Assembly: GCA_021229015.1 (NCBI GenBank)
Contig: CM037789.1
Span: forward strand, 31,482,036-31,546,035
Source: Solen grandis
Taxonomy: Eukaryota > Mollusca > Bivalvia > Adapedonta > Solenidae
Direction of reading: 5' to 3'
Length of the DNA: 64,000 nt
Part shown: positions 32,075-45,034 of the stretch, piece by piece
How the letters are laid out: each line of letters begins with the position of its first letter
Numbering within the stretch: the stretch's first letter is position 1
Made by a program: the position numbers and the translations under genes
The notes under the pieces: model-generated
The model's input: the letters and a program-made list of their open reading frames with translations, nothing else
Told to the model about the DNA's origin: nothing
The model's database searches: none

Positions 32075-35000
32075 TCATGATTTTGATGCTAGGATACCAA
32101 CACACACAGTTGTACATATAACAACCATGATGATAAAAACGTACATAAAACATTTATCGAGAATAAGTGCAACTTCCTTCCAAGAATACATCTTTTCATT
32201 ATTGTCCTCATCTGCTTCGTTGTCAAGTTCTGTTTTTGTCATTTCGTTCTCGTGAATGTGAGCCAATTTTTCTGACATTACTTTAGGGTGCACATGAACG
32301 ATGTCACTGTTATTTGGTTCGATTCGGAGTTTCCTGCAACAAGTTTCTCCTGTAATACAAAGTATGTAACAAACTATTAAAGACATCGTTTGGCAATTAA
32401 TGTCACATAGAATACACATGTAGTATTGTTTTTAAGGATTGTATTATATTATTTTGAATATTTCGCGGTCGTCTTATGAAATTAGCCGTTTCTATACAAA
32501 TAAAACGAGATTTTCAGCATAAGCCAAATGTAGATGTAGTTGAAATTAACTGTTAAAGTCAAGGGCACTGTGGGTTTCGTTAAATATTCAAAATTGAAAT
32601 TGCATGTTGACCAAGAGCAAGATATGCACGTAAATGCATGTTTGCCAGACCACATTTGTAACAAATGACATTTATAACACCTGTTACAAATGCGATCATA
32701 TGTGTAACAGGTGTTACAAATGTGTAATAGAATTCAAGCATATATGTAACGTATTCTAGGACGATTGGGTTCGATGCTGGTTTTTCATGTGACATACAAA
32801 CACACCTGACCCCAGTCGTGAAAAACCTATTTCAAATGTGATTTGTTACGAATGTGTGTTTTGTTACAAATGTGATTTGTTACAAATATGTGATTTCTGG
32901 CGAATGTGATTTGTTAAAAGAAATGTGTTACGCATGTGATATGTTAAGAATGTTGATTTGTTGCGAATATGCAATGTAACGAATTTGATTTGTTATGAAT
33001 GTGATGTAATTTGTTACGAATGTGATTTGTTGCTAATATGATTTGTTAATGTAATATGTTACGAATATGATTTGTTATGAATGTGATGTAATTTGTTACG
33101 AATGTGATTTGTTACGAATGTGATTTGTTATGATTGTGGACTAACACGGCTTACCTTTCCAACAGGATATCTTCACAAGAAATGACCTGGTCACTTTCTG
33201 TACCCACGCTGGGAGTTCCTCGTCGTCCTCGTGGTTGAAGTAAATGTCCAGCACCACGATGGTGAAAACCACGGACAGTGCGCTCAGCATCAGAATTATG
33301 GTCAGATAGGTGGCTGAAATATTAGCCATCAGAAAATGATTTTCATTTATTGTTTGCCTAATTCTGTTTTATCTAATACTCTTTTTATCACCAATATTGA
33401 TTTAAACTGTAACAAAAACATGTAACAATATTGCTTAATTACACGGTGGTATAAAAGGGGGGGGATGGAAGATATTTTTGTATCGCTTGCGTACGCGGTA
33501 GCTCCTTTTATGCGTATATTTGGTGTAAAATATAAAATAAAAACCTGGAAGATAATAATATCTAAAACCATTATACCAAATATTTTACCTCAAAATTTAG
33601 GCACAAATGTGCAACATTAAACATTTCAATTTTTGTAACAATACATACACAAGATACTGGCATTCAAAGACGTCTGTGGTATGTTGTCCGATATCAGCGT
33701 GAGGTAGACAGCGTAGGCCAATAAAACTGAAGTATAAGATTACATCACGAAAAAGAAACAAAAAATATTTAAAAAAGACATTCTGTGAAATGCACAGTCA
33801 CTAGCTGTACCGTACCGACGGATCGTATTAATTCTGGTACCGTTACAGAGCAAACAGTCTGTATCTCTGTTTTCATGTCCAGTTACAAAAGTAAATGAAC
33901 CAGTCTGGACCATTACCCAATCAAAACACTGCCTTTAAGCAGGTGCGCTTAGAAATAAATTTCTGATCATTTCTGATTGGTAGGAATCCGGTGAAAATCC
34001 GCATCAATAGCAAAAGCACACAGCTGCCGCCGAAAAAAAAGAGCTATGGTCAAATTCAAACATTTTTACCTTGATATCTGAGTGTCTGTTTATTTTTAAA
34101 CGTTACCTTTTTAGAAGCAAAGAATTAAGACTAAGTTCTCAGTTATGTTATTTTCTCAACATCTAGTTCGTAAAACTTTGGTTTCGTAGTACCGTTATAT
34201 ACTAGAGCGACAGTCTTTACCAAGTGGACATTGTTGATAGGTGGGGCTGCGTTTATCAGTATCATTTACTAGTGGGACAGCGTTTATCAGTGTTGTTTAC
34301 CAGTGGGACAGCGTTTATCAGTGTTATTTACCAGTGGGACAGCGTTTATCAGTATCATTTACTAGTGGGACAGCGTTTATCAGTGTTGTTTACCAGTGAG
34401 ACAGCGTTTATCAGTGTTGTTTACCAGTGGACAGCGTTTATCAGTGTTATTTACCATTGACAGAGTTACTAGTGTATTATTTTAGACTGGGGACTCTTGT
34501 GTATCGGCCGTCATTTTAACTGTACACTATCACTCCGCGTTCAGCAACGTATCAATTCAATGCGATTCTGCACATCAGGTTCACTAGTACTGAAGTAAAG
34601 TATGCAATTTAGGAATGGAATCAGGATCTATTCTCGCCGACAGTCTCTCAGTGCATTGAGCTCTTTGATTACAAATCACTTGTTTGCCATACAACCGCTA
34701 ATGGCGTCACTGTATACTTTACACAGTGCATAAACAAGAAAATTTGCTTGAAGCTGTTACCTGTCAGTGACATGCCGACTCTTTCCCCTGATTCAGGAGG
34801 GAGCTTGAACACGAAACAGGTGAGGGAAGCCATGATGATCACGGGGAAAAGCGTGTTGAGGATGTGGAAGAGGGGACGCCGCTTCAGTCTTATTGTGAAA
34901 TACAACCTATATGTAGATAAGTATTTATTAGACAGTAATAAATAATCGTCACTGGTGTACATATAAAACTGGCTCTAATTCCATCAAAATTACTTAGCGC

Positions 35001-37627
35001 TAAAAAATACTTAACCACTATGAGGCGAATCTCGTTATTTTTATGCTCTAATAAAAATACCTAAATATTACATGTCTTAGTAAATGCATGTCAGTATAGT
35101 CATGGACTTGTATGTTTTGTTTCAAATATTTGCGTACTTTTATTAGAGAAACAAGAATTATGAAATTCGTCATTATGTATTTAAGTATTACTTAGCACTA
35201 AGTATTGTTGGTGGAATTCCAGCCAAGTTATTAAGTTAGTAGAAAATATATTTTTTTATTACCCCCCTGTTAATATGATGTATTAACAAGTAAGCAAAAC
35301 TAAGTCTTAAGCTCGGGCGAGAATGCGAAAAAGAAAATGTATGGATAAACGTACGTACCTTGAATAGGAGTTGTCGGAATCTTTACCCCTAGATTTGTTC
35401 TCAGTAAGTGTTGATACTGATACAATCTCCCACTCGCCATTTTCCTAGGATAAATAATTGATATATATAAACCGCTTTTGTTGAAACAAATCTTTCAAAA
35501 CATGTTTTTTGTGTTTGTTTGTTTTTTTAATTCTATTTCTAAAGACTTATTTATAAACAAAAATCTTTAAAACAGTAGTTTATAAAAAGACACGTTTTCC
35601 ATTTGTACTATTTCCAAAGACTTATTTATAAAACCAGTTTGTTAAAACGAATCCTTAAAAACAGCAGTTTATTAAAAAAAAAAGATTCGATTTTTACTAT
35701 TTCCAAAGGGTTAAATCATATAGGCATTTATTTAGTTTATAATCGGATAAAATAAACCCCAAACAATAAATATTTACCTTATATTCGTCGAGAATGATTG
35801 ACTCATCGCCAAAAGAAAGAGAAACCTCTTGGCTCGTATAGGCCCATGTTGTCAGGATAATGCTAAAATTATGAATGTTAATATAAGAACCTCTCACTTA
35901 CAAGTATTTAAACATCTGGCTATTTTGACATGTTTTGCATACTGTAACTCCCTTTTTCCAGTCAAAATTATAATTAATTAGGAAATAGAGTTTCGTTTTG
36001 AGTGATATAATACAGAATAATGCACGGTGTTAAACTTGAGCAGTAATCTAAGCACGAAGGTATCCTCCGAGTACTCTGGTTTCTTCCTACGTGAAAGCCA
36101 ACAGCAGTGTCAATAAAAAAAATAATTCATAAGCGATATCGCTTTCTAACAAATCGTTGTAAAGTAATTAAGTCTTACCTTTACACTACTCAGCAAAATG
36201 TCTACATATCTGAGATGAACATCAAACCCTCTTTTAACTTAATGTATTTTTATATTCCTTTTTTAAACTCTATTTACAAGCCCCGTGATCAGTTTGTTAA
36301 TGTAAAGAGGACTATCATACTAAAATCAATCCAATATCTATACTGGCATAAAAAAAAGCATTATGCTAACTATGGCAAAATAAATACGTACACTAGAAGA
36401 TTGTTTATACATTTATAGTTTAAATAATCTTGATTTGTTTTTTTTTTAATTTTAATTAATAATAATTGCAATTAGCATTAATGAAATATGTCATTCATTA
36501 TATAATGATAATGTATTTTCCCATTTTTTCTCATGCCATGGCCAGTTTCGGTGCTAGTCAAAACAATATACTATTTGTTAATGCATTATGTAGGCCAAAT
36601 GTACGACACGGTTCAGTGTCCACCCCGGAATGGGGTTTCGATCCCCGGCCAAGACAAAGTTTGTCCGTTTAGTTGCGCCGTTGTGACGAACATAAATGTA
36701 TGATTATAAGCAAGTTTTGTTGTAGAATTTGATTATTTTTTCTATGCACATTTATTATGATTTTTTTACAAACCTGTGACTTTCTTGTAAGGATAATTTC
36801 CTTAAAAAAAAGGGCCGGATGCAAAATTTTTTATCAGAATAACACAAATTTCAATAAAAAAAACATGAATTATTTCTTTTGATGAAAAAAAATGTTTCAA
36901 TAGGAAAGTAGGTAGTTATTTTCGGAATAAATGTACGGGAAATCGCCTGTAAAAGGTAGTAAATGTACCCCAAAATACCACTGACATGCTATTCAATATT
37001 GCATGTTTTTACATATTTTGATCTTAAACTGTTTATATACTTAACGTTGTCTACGAACCTTCTGAATGACCCTCATAACTTTCCTCAAAGATTCTACAAT
37101 TACCTGCATTCCTGGGTGTCTAATGGGTAGTAGGTTATATCAGCCTCGCAATGGGTTTCAAACACACCACCTGGGTTCCACACCGCTCGTCCAGTAGATA
37201 CTATTCGTATTAGCGAGTTTGTGTCGCTAAATATCTCCAAATCCGTATTGCTGGTATATACATTCAAGTCAGTTAAATGAAAAGCTAGTTTAATAATTGC
37301 TATCAACTAATTTACATTAAATTGCTAATAAGTAATGTTTAATGTTTATCTTTAAAAAATAATTCTGACAGGGCCGTTCATAAAATTCCCGAAATGGGCT
37401 TATTACACCCGGATTTTAAGATTGATTTGCACAAAACGCACATTAAACATTTAAGTACAGACTGTGAAAAAATTATAACTGAGCCATATTTAGAATTACC
37501 ACGTGACTGCCTCGTGGAGCAGATTAAATATGACGTGGCGTCATTCTCAGACAGCATTTTTCGATGGTCTCGTCGCACATAGCAACGTATTTACCAGGTC
37601 GGTCAACCAACTTACTGTTTATTTCCG

Positions 37628-37658
<31 letters not shown>

Positions 37659-40600
37659 TCAGATGTTGATACCACGATTCACTCGAAAAGTCGAAGGTCG
37701 TGTAGCGTCCGTAATTCTCCCTTGAGTCGCAGAAAACCACTTCATCAATAGCTGGCCGCCCGGAACGGCTCGATAAGATATGTGAGTACATCACGCTTAT
37801 ATACAAACAAACAAATAAATATTCTAGATATAGAATTCATTATTAATTGAATAACAAGTATTCGGTATTCCATGAAGCACGGTTGATTTATATCAGTCCG
37901 GACATTTTATGAACGGCCCTCGTACTAGCGTTTTGTGAAATGAAATGAAAATACAGAATTAAAACAAGATGTCTAGATGTTTCTTTATCGATCAATTACA
38001 TGTACATCAAAATATATAAAACTGATGTTACCGAAATTAATTCAAAAACAAAATGTTCAATATGGAAGAAAAAAATAGTTTTCTTTCAAAAGAGCAAAGC
38101 GTCATATTTCTAAATAAACATGTATTTGTAATATAATATGAAAATTCTATCAATTCTGATTATCGACCAAATGAAAACTATATATATATATATATATTTT
38201 TGTTTTTTTTGTTTTTTTGTTTTTTTGTAATTTTCAATGTCTGTATACATCAAATACTGAAAGAAGATTCATTGAATGACTGAACTTAAAGTTGCATTTG
38301 AAATAATGGATTTTTCTTTGCAGGAACTTGGCTACAGTCCCTATAGGAGCTGTCTGATCTGGGTCCGCTCTGTTTGGCCGTGTGTCAAAATTAAAGGGTT
38401 ACTGTATGGCACGTACACACCTACTTCCGCACGCGGTTGACCTTTATATTATATACACTCAGCCTCAACACCCACTACATGTTCTAGTACTAGTTTTACA
38501 ACATTTTTCTGTTTGTTTCATTAATATAGGTCAGTGATATAAACATAGATGACAGATTCATTAAAAATTGATATAGTGATACGGACTATAATTTATGACG
38601 GAGAACGATTTTGTCATTAACGTTTTATTAATAATTGAGTGGATTAGTGTCTAAACAAAACCAGTATGGTAAAACAAACACACTTCGGTTTAATTACTAA
38701 GATACGTTCGATTTTATCTTCTCAGAGCAAGAACCATAACATCCCCAATGCCTCATCTCAAATATTTTAATTAACAATCGAAGCAGTAACGTTCTTTGTC
38801 ATTAGACTTCTCTATGTAACTGCTGTATGAAGGACCTTTATTTATTTTACATTAATGTCATTCCGCTCTGTATATTTTTTATTTTACTTTACTTTAACTA
38901 TTGACGCAAAATATGAGTACATGGTTATCCTTTTCGATGGTTCCTAGGTTGGACCAGTACTTTGCCCACAGAAAGACCATGAAGAAATCTCTTTTTTTTT
39001 CCTATCAGGAACTTTTTGTTGAGGATAAATCTGATATTCAGAAATTACATAAAATGTTTATATTTACAAAAACCTTCCCTAAATCTGCTGTCATAAATGG
39101 TTTCTGCAATTTGGTGAGGGCAGAACCTTTATCAAAGATTACTTACGCCTTGGACGGAAAATCTCCATCAAAACAAATGATTTTGACTCTGTCATAGAGT
39201 CATTTGTTAAGCAAGACAGGAAAATACCTGAAAGGCAGGTTGCTGAGGAGTTTGGTGTAAGAAATGGTACAAGATGTCAGTAAGGTAAGTACCATTTTTA
39301 TTAAGGAGAACACCGGGCCATATCTTACCTGTTTTCAATGGCTACCGTTGGCCTCCACATATACGTTTCGGATGTGAAAAGAAACCTAACATTGCTATAT
39401 GACGTATTGGTTGACCAGTCCAGTCTTGAATCTGTCCATTCCTTTAATATTAACGATAGTTCACAATTAATTTCAGCTAAATAGCTTATGATAGACAAAA
39501 GCATGAACAGTAAAAGTACATACAAATACAGAACATTAATTACATGTGACACATGGGAGGACGACCATAAATGTATGAAATTAACGATATTAATTATTCC
39601 TGATGAATGCGTTTTGTACCGTAATTGCATTGAGTCTCTGTCAAAACGTTGTACAATTAAAATGTTATTAACAAATGGTAGACAACTAAATCAGGTGAAA
39701 CATATTTTTGAATCCGACAGGTATCATGATATAAATACCAGTAAATGTATATTTTAATCAATATGTCTCTTGGTTTCAGCAGTATCCATTGAATTATAAT
39801 TGATCTCCAGCCGCTGCAAATCAAAGTCGATGGTCAAAATGGTATCAAAGTGTAAGGATTACGAGACTAGTCTATGGCGAAAATGGCCCAACCGGCCCCG
39901 GTGGCCGAGTAGCGTCCACTACAGAATCGGAAAGCTATGGGTTCGATCCCCGGTCGTAAAAAATTATACTGGTATAGTTGCTTTGCTTGGCGCTTACCAT
40001 CCATATAAGAGTAGTTCCAGGACTGGCTGGTCCAGTGTCAGGATAATGTGACTGGGTGTTGTATCATGCCACGTATCTACGGCGTGATACTGCAGTGTGG
40101 CAGCACTATATCTGTCTCATGCAAGCAAAATCCTCTATATGACTGAAGTACTATCAGTGGGTCGTTAAACCAAAACAATACACGCGCGCGCGCGCACATA
40201 CACATGCACAATGCGTGATATACGGTATATCCATTTGGCGCACCCTGATTCCGTAGCAGGTCAACAGAATGCTTTTTTTTCAGTCCATGTGTATAATTTG
40301 AGGGCTACGCTAATTTCGAACAGCCCTTTAGTTAATATTGAGGTAAGAGATTCAGGAAAAAAAAGACAATGCCAGAGTTGGAAAATCTTATTACACAATA
40401 AATACAAGAAGTATGCCATGCATAGTGATGTCTGTGTGAATCACAATGCTTTTTTATCGTTTATCAAATGAGTACAAAAGATTATACAATTTCTTGACTT
40501 CAGCAAGTACTTAAAATGCCGAAAGTGGATACTTACCATGGAAAAATATCCCGAGGTGCTCAATGTTTGTGACTTGATGTCCTAAAATGAAAGAGAATCG

Positions 40601-43600
40601 TTACTTTGAACAAATCTAAATCTATTTTTAATCGTCATGTCACTAAAATATTAAGGCAATAAAGGTATTCAATGAAAAATGATGAATTCCAATAATTAGT
40701 TTCGACTGGTTTGAGTGCAAAATTAAAACAAATGATGGTTGAAGAATATTATGGATGTTAGTTTGTACCGATTTAAAGCATTTTGAAAAACCTGCGATGC
40801 TAAATGTTTTATGACGTCAGCAAGTACCGGTACTCACAAGTGAGTTGATGTAGAGCAAATTGAGTTGAACATTGGCGTAAACAGTTTGTGATGGCCGTTG
40901 CAGCACCTCATACCCGCTGAACAAGGAGGTCCTCAGCTGAGTCTCAAGGTCAGTACTGTAGGTCAGGCCGACAGCCGTTACCAATACTGGACATCCTGCA
41001 AACACAGAGAGTTGTAATGATGTTTTGTATTTAATATCTCTTCATGGTAAACCTTTTTCTAAGACAAAAAAGTAAAATTTTCGTTGGAATCCAAGGTATA
41101 TATTTTATCACTGCGTATATACCGTGAGATTTTCAATTGTCAATACTTCATTTTAATTATTATCAAGCAGCAACTTGCTATTTGACAAGTGAAATCACAC
41201 GTAGTGTTTTTAATACTCTTCATTGAAGTTACAAAGCTGGCTTTCAAATTCAAACAACTATGTGCAACGCGTCGTTTCATTGGTCAAATGTCGCTTGCTA
41301 TCTCTGCCACGGATCCAATGAAATGCCTATTAATCATTCATGAGTACGATGTAATCCACAGTTGATTATGATACAAAGCGTATATTGAGCATACGTGGGT
41401 TTCAACGATGAAGTCATTGAAATGCCTCGTAACTGCAAAACAAGATTTAATACATATCCAATAAAAAGGATGTGCTTGAGGTTTCAGTTGGTTTTGTTTA
41501 TTTTTTAATCGCTTTCATATGCATTTTTACGCATTGACAAACCGAGGAGACCCAGATCAGACAAATCCTTTTTGGGAACTGTCTGATCCGAGTCACATCT
41601 GTTTGCTTATACAATATTGACAAAGAATATTGAAAAATCCACTGTTTCATATATATTTTCAAGTTCGATAAAGTCATGAACATTTATGTGGTAAAATTGC
41701 TTTTGACCAACAGATTTTTTTAAAGGATTATGTGTTGCAGTTATTTATCTAAACACTTCACATAATGATTACTTCGCCAACATATTTTGCCATGATATTG
41801 TCTTTTGCGTGAAACACTTCAAAATACATTGTAATACGTCATGAAATGAATTAACACAAACAAAGTTGTGTGGTAGTAAATTTAAAGAGCAATGTCACCC
41901 AGAAAAGATATTGGCATTAACATCTCAAACACTTTGATGTCAACGAGGCGGCATATTTTCCAGTATATGAAGCATTTAATTATTTTTTGCATGTCATATT
42001 TTTTCATCTCTATTTTTCATCTTCATACTGGAGGAAAGAAATATTAATTTGATAACATTAGCGGCAGTAGTGATATAAGCAGTATGTGTTATAGCGACTG
42101 TTCACTGCTATTGAAAATCTTACAAAAACCTTTCAAAAGAGTTTATTGAAAAAATAATCTAAAAATATCCTCGTTTCTTTTTTACATATTTCTTTTGTAT
42201 ACATATCACGATTTTCTTAGTGAGGTGTATACCTTTGTTTGGACAGTTCTATTATTTACAGCAAAAATAAACGAAGTCGATGGATAAGACTTCTTTTCAA
42301 TATAGCGAAATTAAACCCTTCTTTGTATGGACACGGGTTGATTCAGTGATAGTTGAATTATTCTAATTACTGGTGAGGTTAGATTCGTTTCAAACCACCG
42401 TGAGAAATTACTGAGTTTATTTGGGCAGGGAAATATGATGAAAAGCCTATTTCAGTGGTATTTGTTGACCGAATATGGTTCAGTTTCGGTTTATACATAT
42501 ATGTATATGCATTATTGACTGAAGCTTTTAATCGTTTAATGCATTTTATAAACATAACGTTTAAATGAACTTACTGCTTCAAAAATTTCTAGAATATTAA
42601 AATATTAAGTCAAAACGGTAAATTTCTAAATCGAATTCCATACGTTCATCACATTTCTTTTTCGCTTTATCCAAAACGCCTTATTCAACTCGTTAATATT
42701 GACATCTTGTTTTTTTTTTTTTTTTTTTTTTGTTTTCCCGTTTTTAAACAACACGTATTAATTAATTAAAATAAGATCTTTAAAATTAAATAGAAAATCC
42801 GGTAACAAAAAATGTTGGCATTGTTTGTTTTCTATTTATTAATTTATCAATATCAAGGGTATTGTCATACTGTGTCAGTTTAATCAATTTATATTGATGA
42901 ATTCCAGTTAGCGTAAGTTAATATCAATGAGAGAGAGAGAGAGAGACTAGCGGAAAGAAAGACTCTTTAATCTGTCCAATTAACAATTAATTAATCTGAC
43001 GAAAATGTAAATCTATATTTCAAAGCCCTTTAAATATAGATAAATTATGTATGTATTTTCTAAAGATGTTATTTTTCTTGTGGCTTTCATTGTCTCACAT
43101 AAATTTTACCTGAGTGATATTATTTACCTGTGATTTTGTTCTGTATAAATATAAATGAGAGTTGTTTTAAGGCAATCCATCCATAATTAAATGTGAATCA
43201 TGGTCCATCAAATGCTTAAAAGATTTATGTGCAAATGCAAGCATCCATCGACTTTGAGGCTATTTTCTCTTCTTTCCCATTTCATTCATAAAATTTAAGT
43301 TCTTTTCTATAAAGGCTTGCATGTACTGTAAAATTCCCACTGTCACTTGATGGACCATGGTCACAATTTAATGAAGGATGGAATACCTTAATTTTGAAAT
43401 AATGAGACTCTAATAAACATTTATATTTCAAATTGTATAAAAGAGTTAAGACGTTATAGAAAGCTACGGATGGTGAGTATCTTTTTCCTCATTTATTTTT
43501 TTTACCTATAAGTTAAAAAAAAAATAAGGTTACAAGATTTACAAATTGCTTTTCACTCAGAACATAGAAATATAAAATGTGACAAGAGGTACGCTATACG

Positions 43601-45034
43601 ACAAATATAATCAATATAAAAAAAAACTGTGATAAGTTAATAAGATACCTATAGAAGAGAGGGAGAGAGAGAGAGAGAGAGACAAATAAAAAATAAGTTG
43701 AGTCAGGTTTAAGCGTTTTCAGTATAAAAGTGATAAAATGAAATAGTAGACAGTGATATCCGCCTGCAATCCCGTATAAACTACTTAAGGTACATTATCA
43801 AACATTTCTCAGCTTCCCGTGCCATCTTCCGGTTCCAGTGACAATTAAATAAGGATTGCATAGTCTAAGGTTTGTAAATAATTTCTGAATTAAATGTGTT
43901 TAATTTATTGTTAAAAAATGAATCTTTGTTCTGTTTTATACATTCTGTTAATGTGATTAATTGATGTAGGTAGGATACTCATTTACACTAGCAGGCCATT
44001 GATACATATAATGATCATTGAAGTTTCGTCTTCAAGTAACATGTCTTTTTTTCTTTTTCAATTAAAATTTTGGCAGTCTCTGTCCGTGTCGTAACTCTTA
44101 CCACAATCATTAAGAATACTTTGTTTGTTTGTTGGGTTTAACGTCCCACCGACAGTATTTCAGTCATTTGGAGACGATGTCTACTTGAGACAGATATAGT
44201 GCTGCCACGCTGCAGTATCACGCCGTAGACATGTGGCATGATACCACACCCAGTCACATTATCCTGACACCGGGCCAACCAGTCCTAGAACTACCCTTAT
44301 ATGCTGAGCACCAAACAAGGACGCTATAACAGTACCATTTACTACGGCTTTGATATGTCGCGACCGGGGATCGAACCCACGACCTCCTGCTCCCGAGGCG
44401 GACGCTCTAACCACTTGGTCACCGGGGACGGTCCATTAAGAATAGATGTGACGTTTTTAAACCAGAAATTTTCAAAACTATTAATAGACTAAGGATTAAC
44501 AGATAAAAAAAATATAAAAATTGCTGAAATTGTATATTCAAGTTTATTTGTATTACAAATATTTAGTTGTAAAGTTTAGCATTTGAACTTAAAAAAAGTA
44601 TTCTTTATTTAATGGTCTGGTACAATTTACATAGTGTCATGTATATATTTGTATTTATTTTCCCGTGAAGCGAATAGATCTATTTTTTATTTAATTTGAT
44701 ATTTATGACGATGTACTTTGTACATATTTGTATATAAAATTTTGTCTTTGTAAATAAATTAATAATAATTAATTAATAAACATTTCATACAACGTAGATA
44801 ATAGCGTGTTGTGAATAAGTAACTTATTTCCCAGTAGATATAATTGACATGATTGGACACTGCCTGTCGTGCAAATTATAGTTCAATTATTTCATAAAAA
44901 AAGGCGAAAAAAAAAAGACTTCGATATTTGACTCCTCAAAATAAACGATATGAAAGAATAAAAACAAAAATGATAAAGATATACTTACCAAAAGAGATGA
45001 AAGTTGCAAGCACTAAATATTTGGAACTCCTCAT
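32075..45034 (-). CDS. Cys-loop ligand-gated channel subunit, nicotinic acetylcholine receptor-like (complete, 11 exons)
   Basis: Exons in gene order: 45034-44989, 40995-40838, 40581-40537, 39441-39329, 37250-37104, 35862-35778, 35444-35359, 34906-34761, 33726-33649, 33313-33155 and 32349-32075. Every junction has GT/AG and compatible phase, giving 445 residues. Residues 1-25 are a signal peptide. The extracellular domain has EWTDSRLDW (84-92), the Cys-loop C155 to C169 with the canonical 13 residues between, and loop B Trp176. Loop C lacks the vicinal Cys pair, so it is a non-alpha-type subunit. M1 is about 242-260; M2 about 271-289 follows SGERVG; M3 is about 303-325; M4 is about 421-440 after an amphipathic [10 protein letters not shown] helix. 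GER before M2, with no Pro-Ala insertion, predicts cation selectivity. The M3-M4 loop is short (about 85 residues). Ligand is unknown. It should work in a pentamer at the plasma membrane, probably with an alpha-type partner. Confidence 0.93.
32640..33140. repeat. Degenerate short tandem repeat in the last intron of the channel gene
   Basis: GTGATTTGTTACGAAT-like units of 14-17 bp dominate 32840-33140. A related TGTTACAAATG motif, including an inverted pair around 32680-32720, precedes them. The array ends about 15 bp before the splice donor of exon 10 at 33154. Confidence 0.75.
34235..34460. repeat. 31-bp minisatellite in an intron of the channel gene
   Basis: About seven units of AGTGGGACAGCGTTTATCAG followed by TGTTATTTACC, differing by single bases. 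It lies between exons 8 and 9 of the channel gene. Confidence 0.93.
36590..36665 (+). repeat. tRNA-like fragment (SINE relic)
   Basis: TTTCGATCCCCGGCCAAGAC resembles a SINE B-box region, but no A box or family body follows. It is intronic in the channel gene. Confidence 0.35.
37371..37918. mobile_element. 548-bp element with about 17-bp inverted termini in a channel-gene intron
   Basis: The left end AGGGCCGTTCATAAAATTCC is matched by the right end ATTTTATGAACGGCCCT. The interior has a 62-codon plus-strand frame and a T run (37630-37656) but no recognisable transposase. No clear target duplication flanks it. A non-autonomous DNA transposon is likely. Confidence 0.55.
38938..38990 (-). mobile_element. 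SINE family C, 3' fragment
   Basis: CCTAGGTTGGACCAGTACTT is the complement of the family C body end. The rest is absent. Confidence 0.5.
38991..39285 (+). pseudogene. Broken coding-like fragment of unknown origin
   Basis: A plus-strand frame reads through [18 protein letters not shown] and [19 protein letters not shown]. It then shifts by one base near 39175 and continues [19 protein letters not shown] and [15 protein letters not shown] to a stop at about 39283. The second part looks like a helix-turn-helix segment, as found in transposases. It lies in an intron of the channel gene on the opposite strand. No donor or acceptor fits. I cannot name the family; a transposon or retrocopy relic is the best guess. 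Confidence 0.35.
39892..40178 (+). mobile_element. tRNA-headed SINE, family A
   Basis: The head CCGGCCCCGGTGGCCGAGTA and GGGTTCGATCCCCGGTCGT are followed by CCAGGACTGGCTGGTCCAG, CGTGATACTGCAGTGTGGCA and TATATGACTGAAGTACTATC. It ends in GTCGTTAAACC and a short CG/CA microsatellite. It lies in an intron of the channel gene, antisense to it. Confidence 0.88.
41505..41700. mobile_element. MITE-like element, family E, decayed copy
   Basis: Shares the family core in both orientations (GAGGAGACCCAGATCAGAC and GGGAACTGTCTGATCCGAGT), then CATACAATATTG-like and AAAAATCCACTGTTTCATAT segments. The terminal repeats are eroded. It lies in intron 1 of the channel gene. A shorter relic with GGAGCTGTCTGATCTGGGTC is at about 38330-38400. 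Confidence 0.5.
43171..43387. mobile_element. 217-bp foldback element flanked by TTAA
   Basis: The left end GGCAATCCATCCATAATTAA and the right end, reverse complemented, GGTATTCCATCCTTCATTAA start imperfect inverted repeats. These reach inward at least 70 bp, sharing CATGGTCCATCAA and GCATGCAAGC-like blocks. TTAA lies directly outside both ends (43167-43170 and 43388-43391). TTAA duplication fits piggyBac-like or Kolobok-like transposons. It is non-coding and lies in intron 1 of the channel gene. Confidence 0.75.
44119..44433 (-). mobile_element. tRNA-headed SINE, family A, complete copy with target duplication
   Basis: The minus strand reads CCGTCCCCGGTGACCAAGTG, then GGGTTCGATCCCCGGTCGCG, the complete body, and CCAAATGACTGAAATACTGT with GACGTTAAACCC. 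It ends in an AAACAAACAA tail. CATTAAGAATA occurs at 44108-44118 and again at 44434-44444, an 11-bp target-site duplication. This is the reference copy of the family in this window. The tail resembles molluscan V-type SINEs from memory (not checked). Confidence 0.93.

Noticed and set aside
31998..32255. 85-codon plus-strand frame
   Set aside because: Shadow of the last exon of the channel gene on the other strand.
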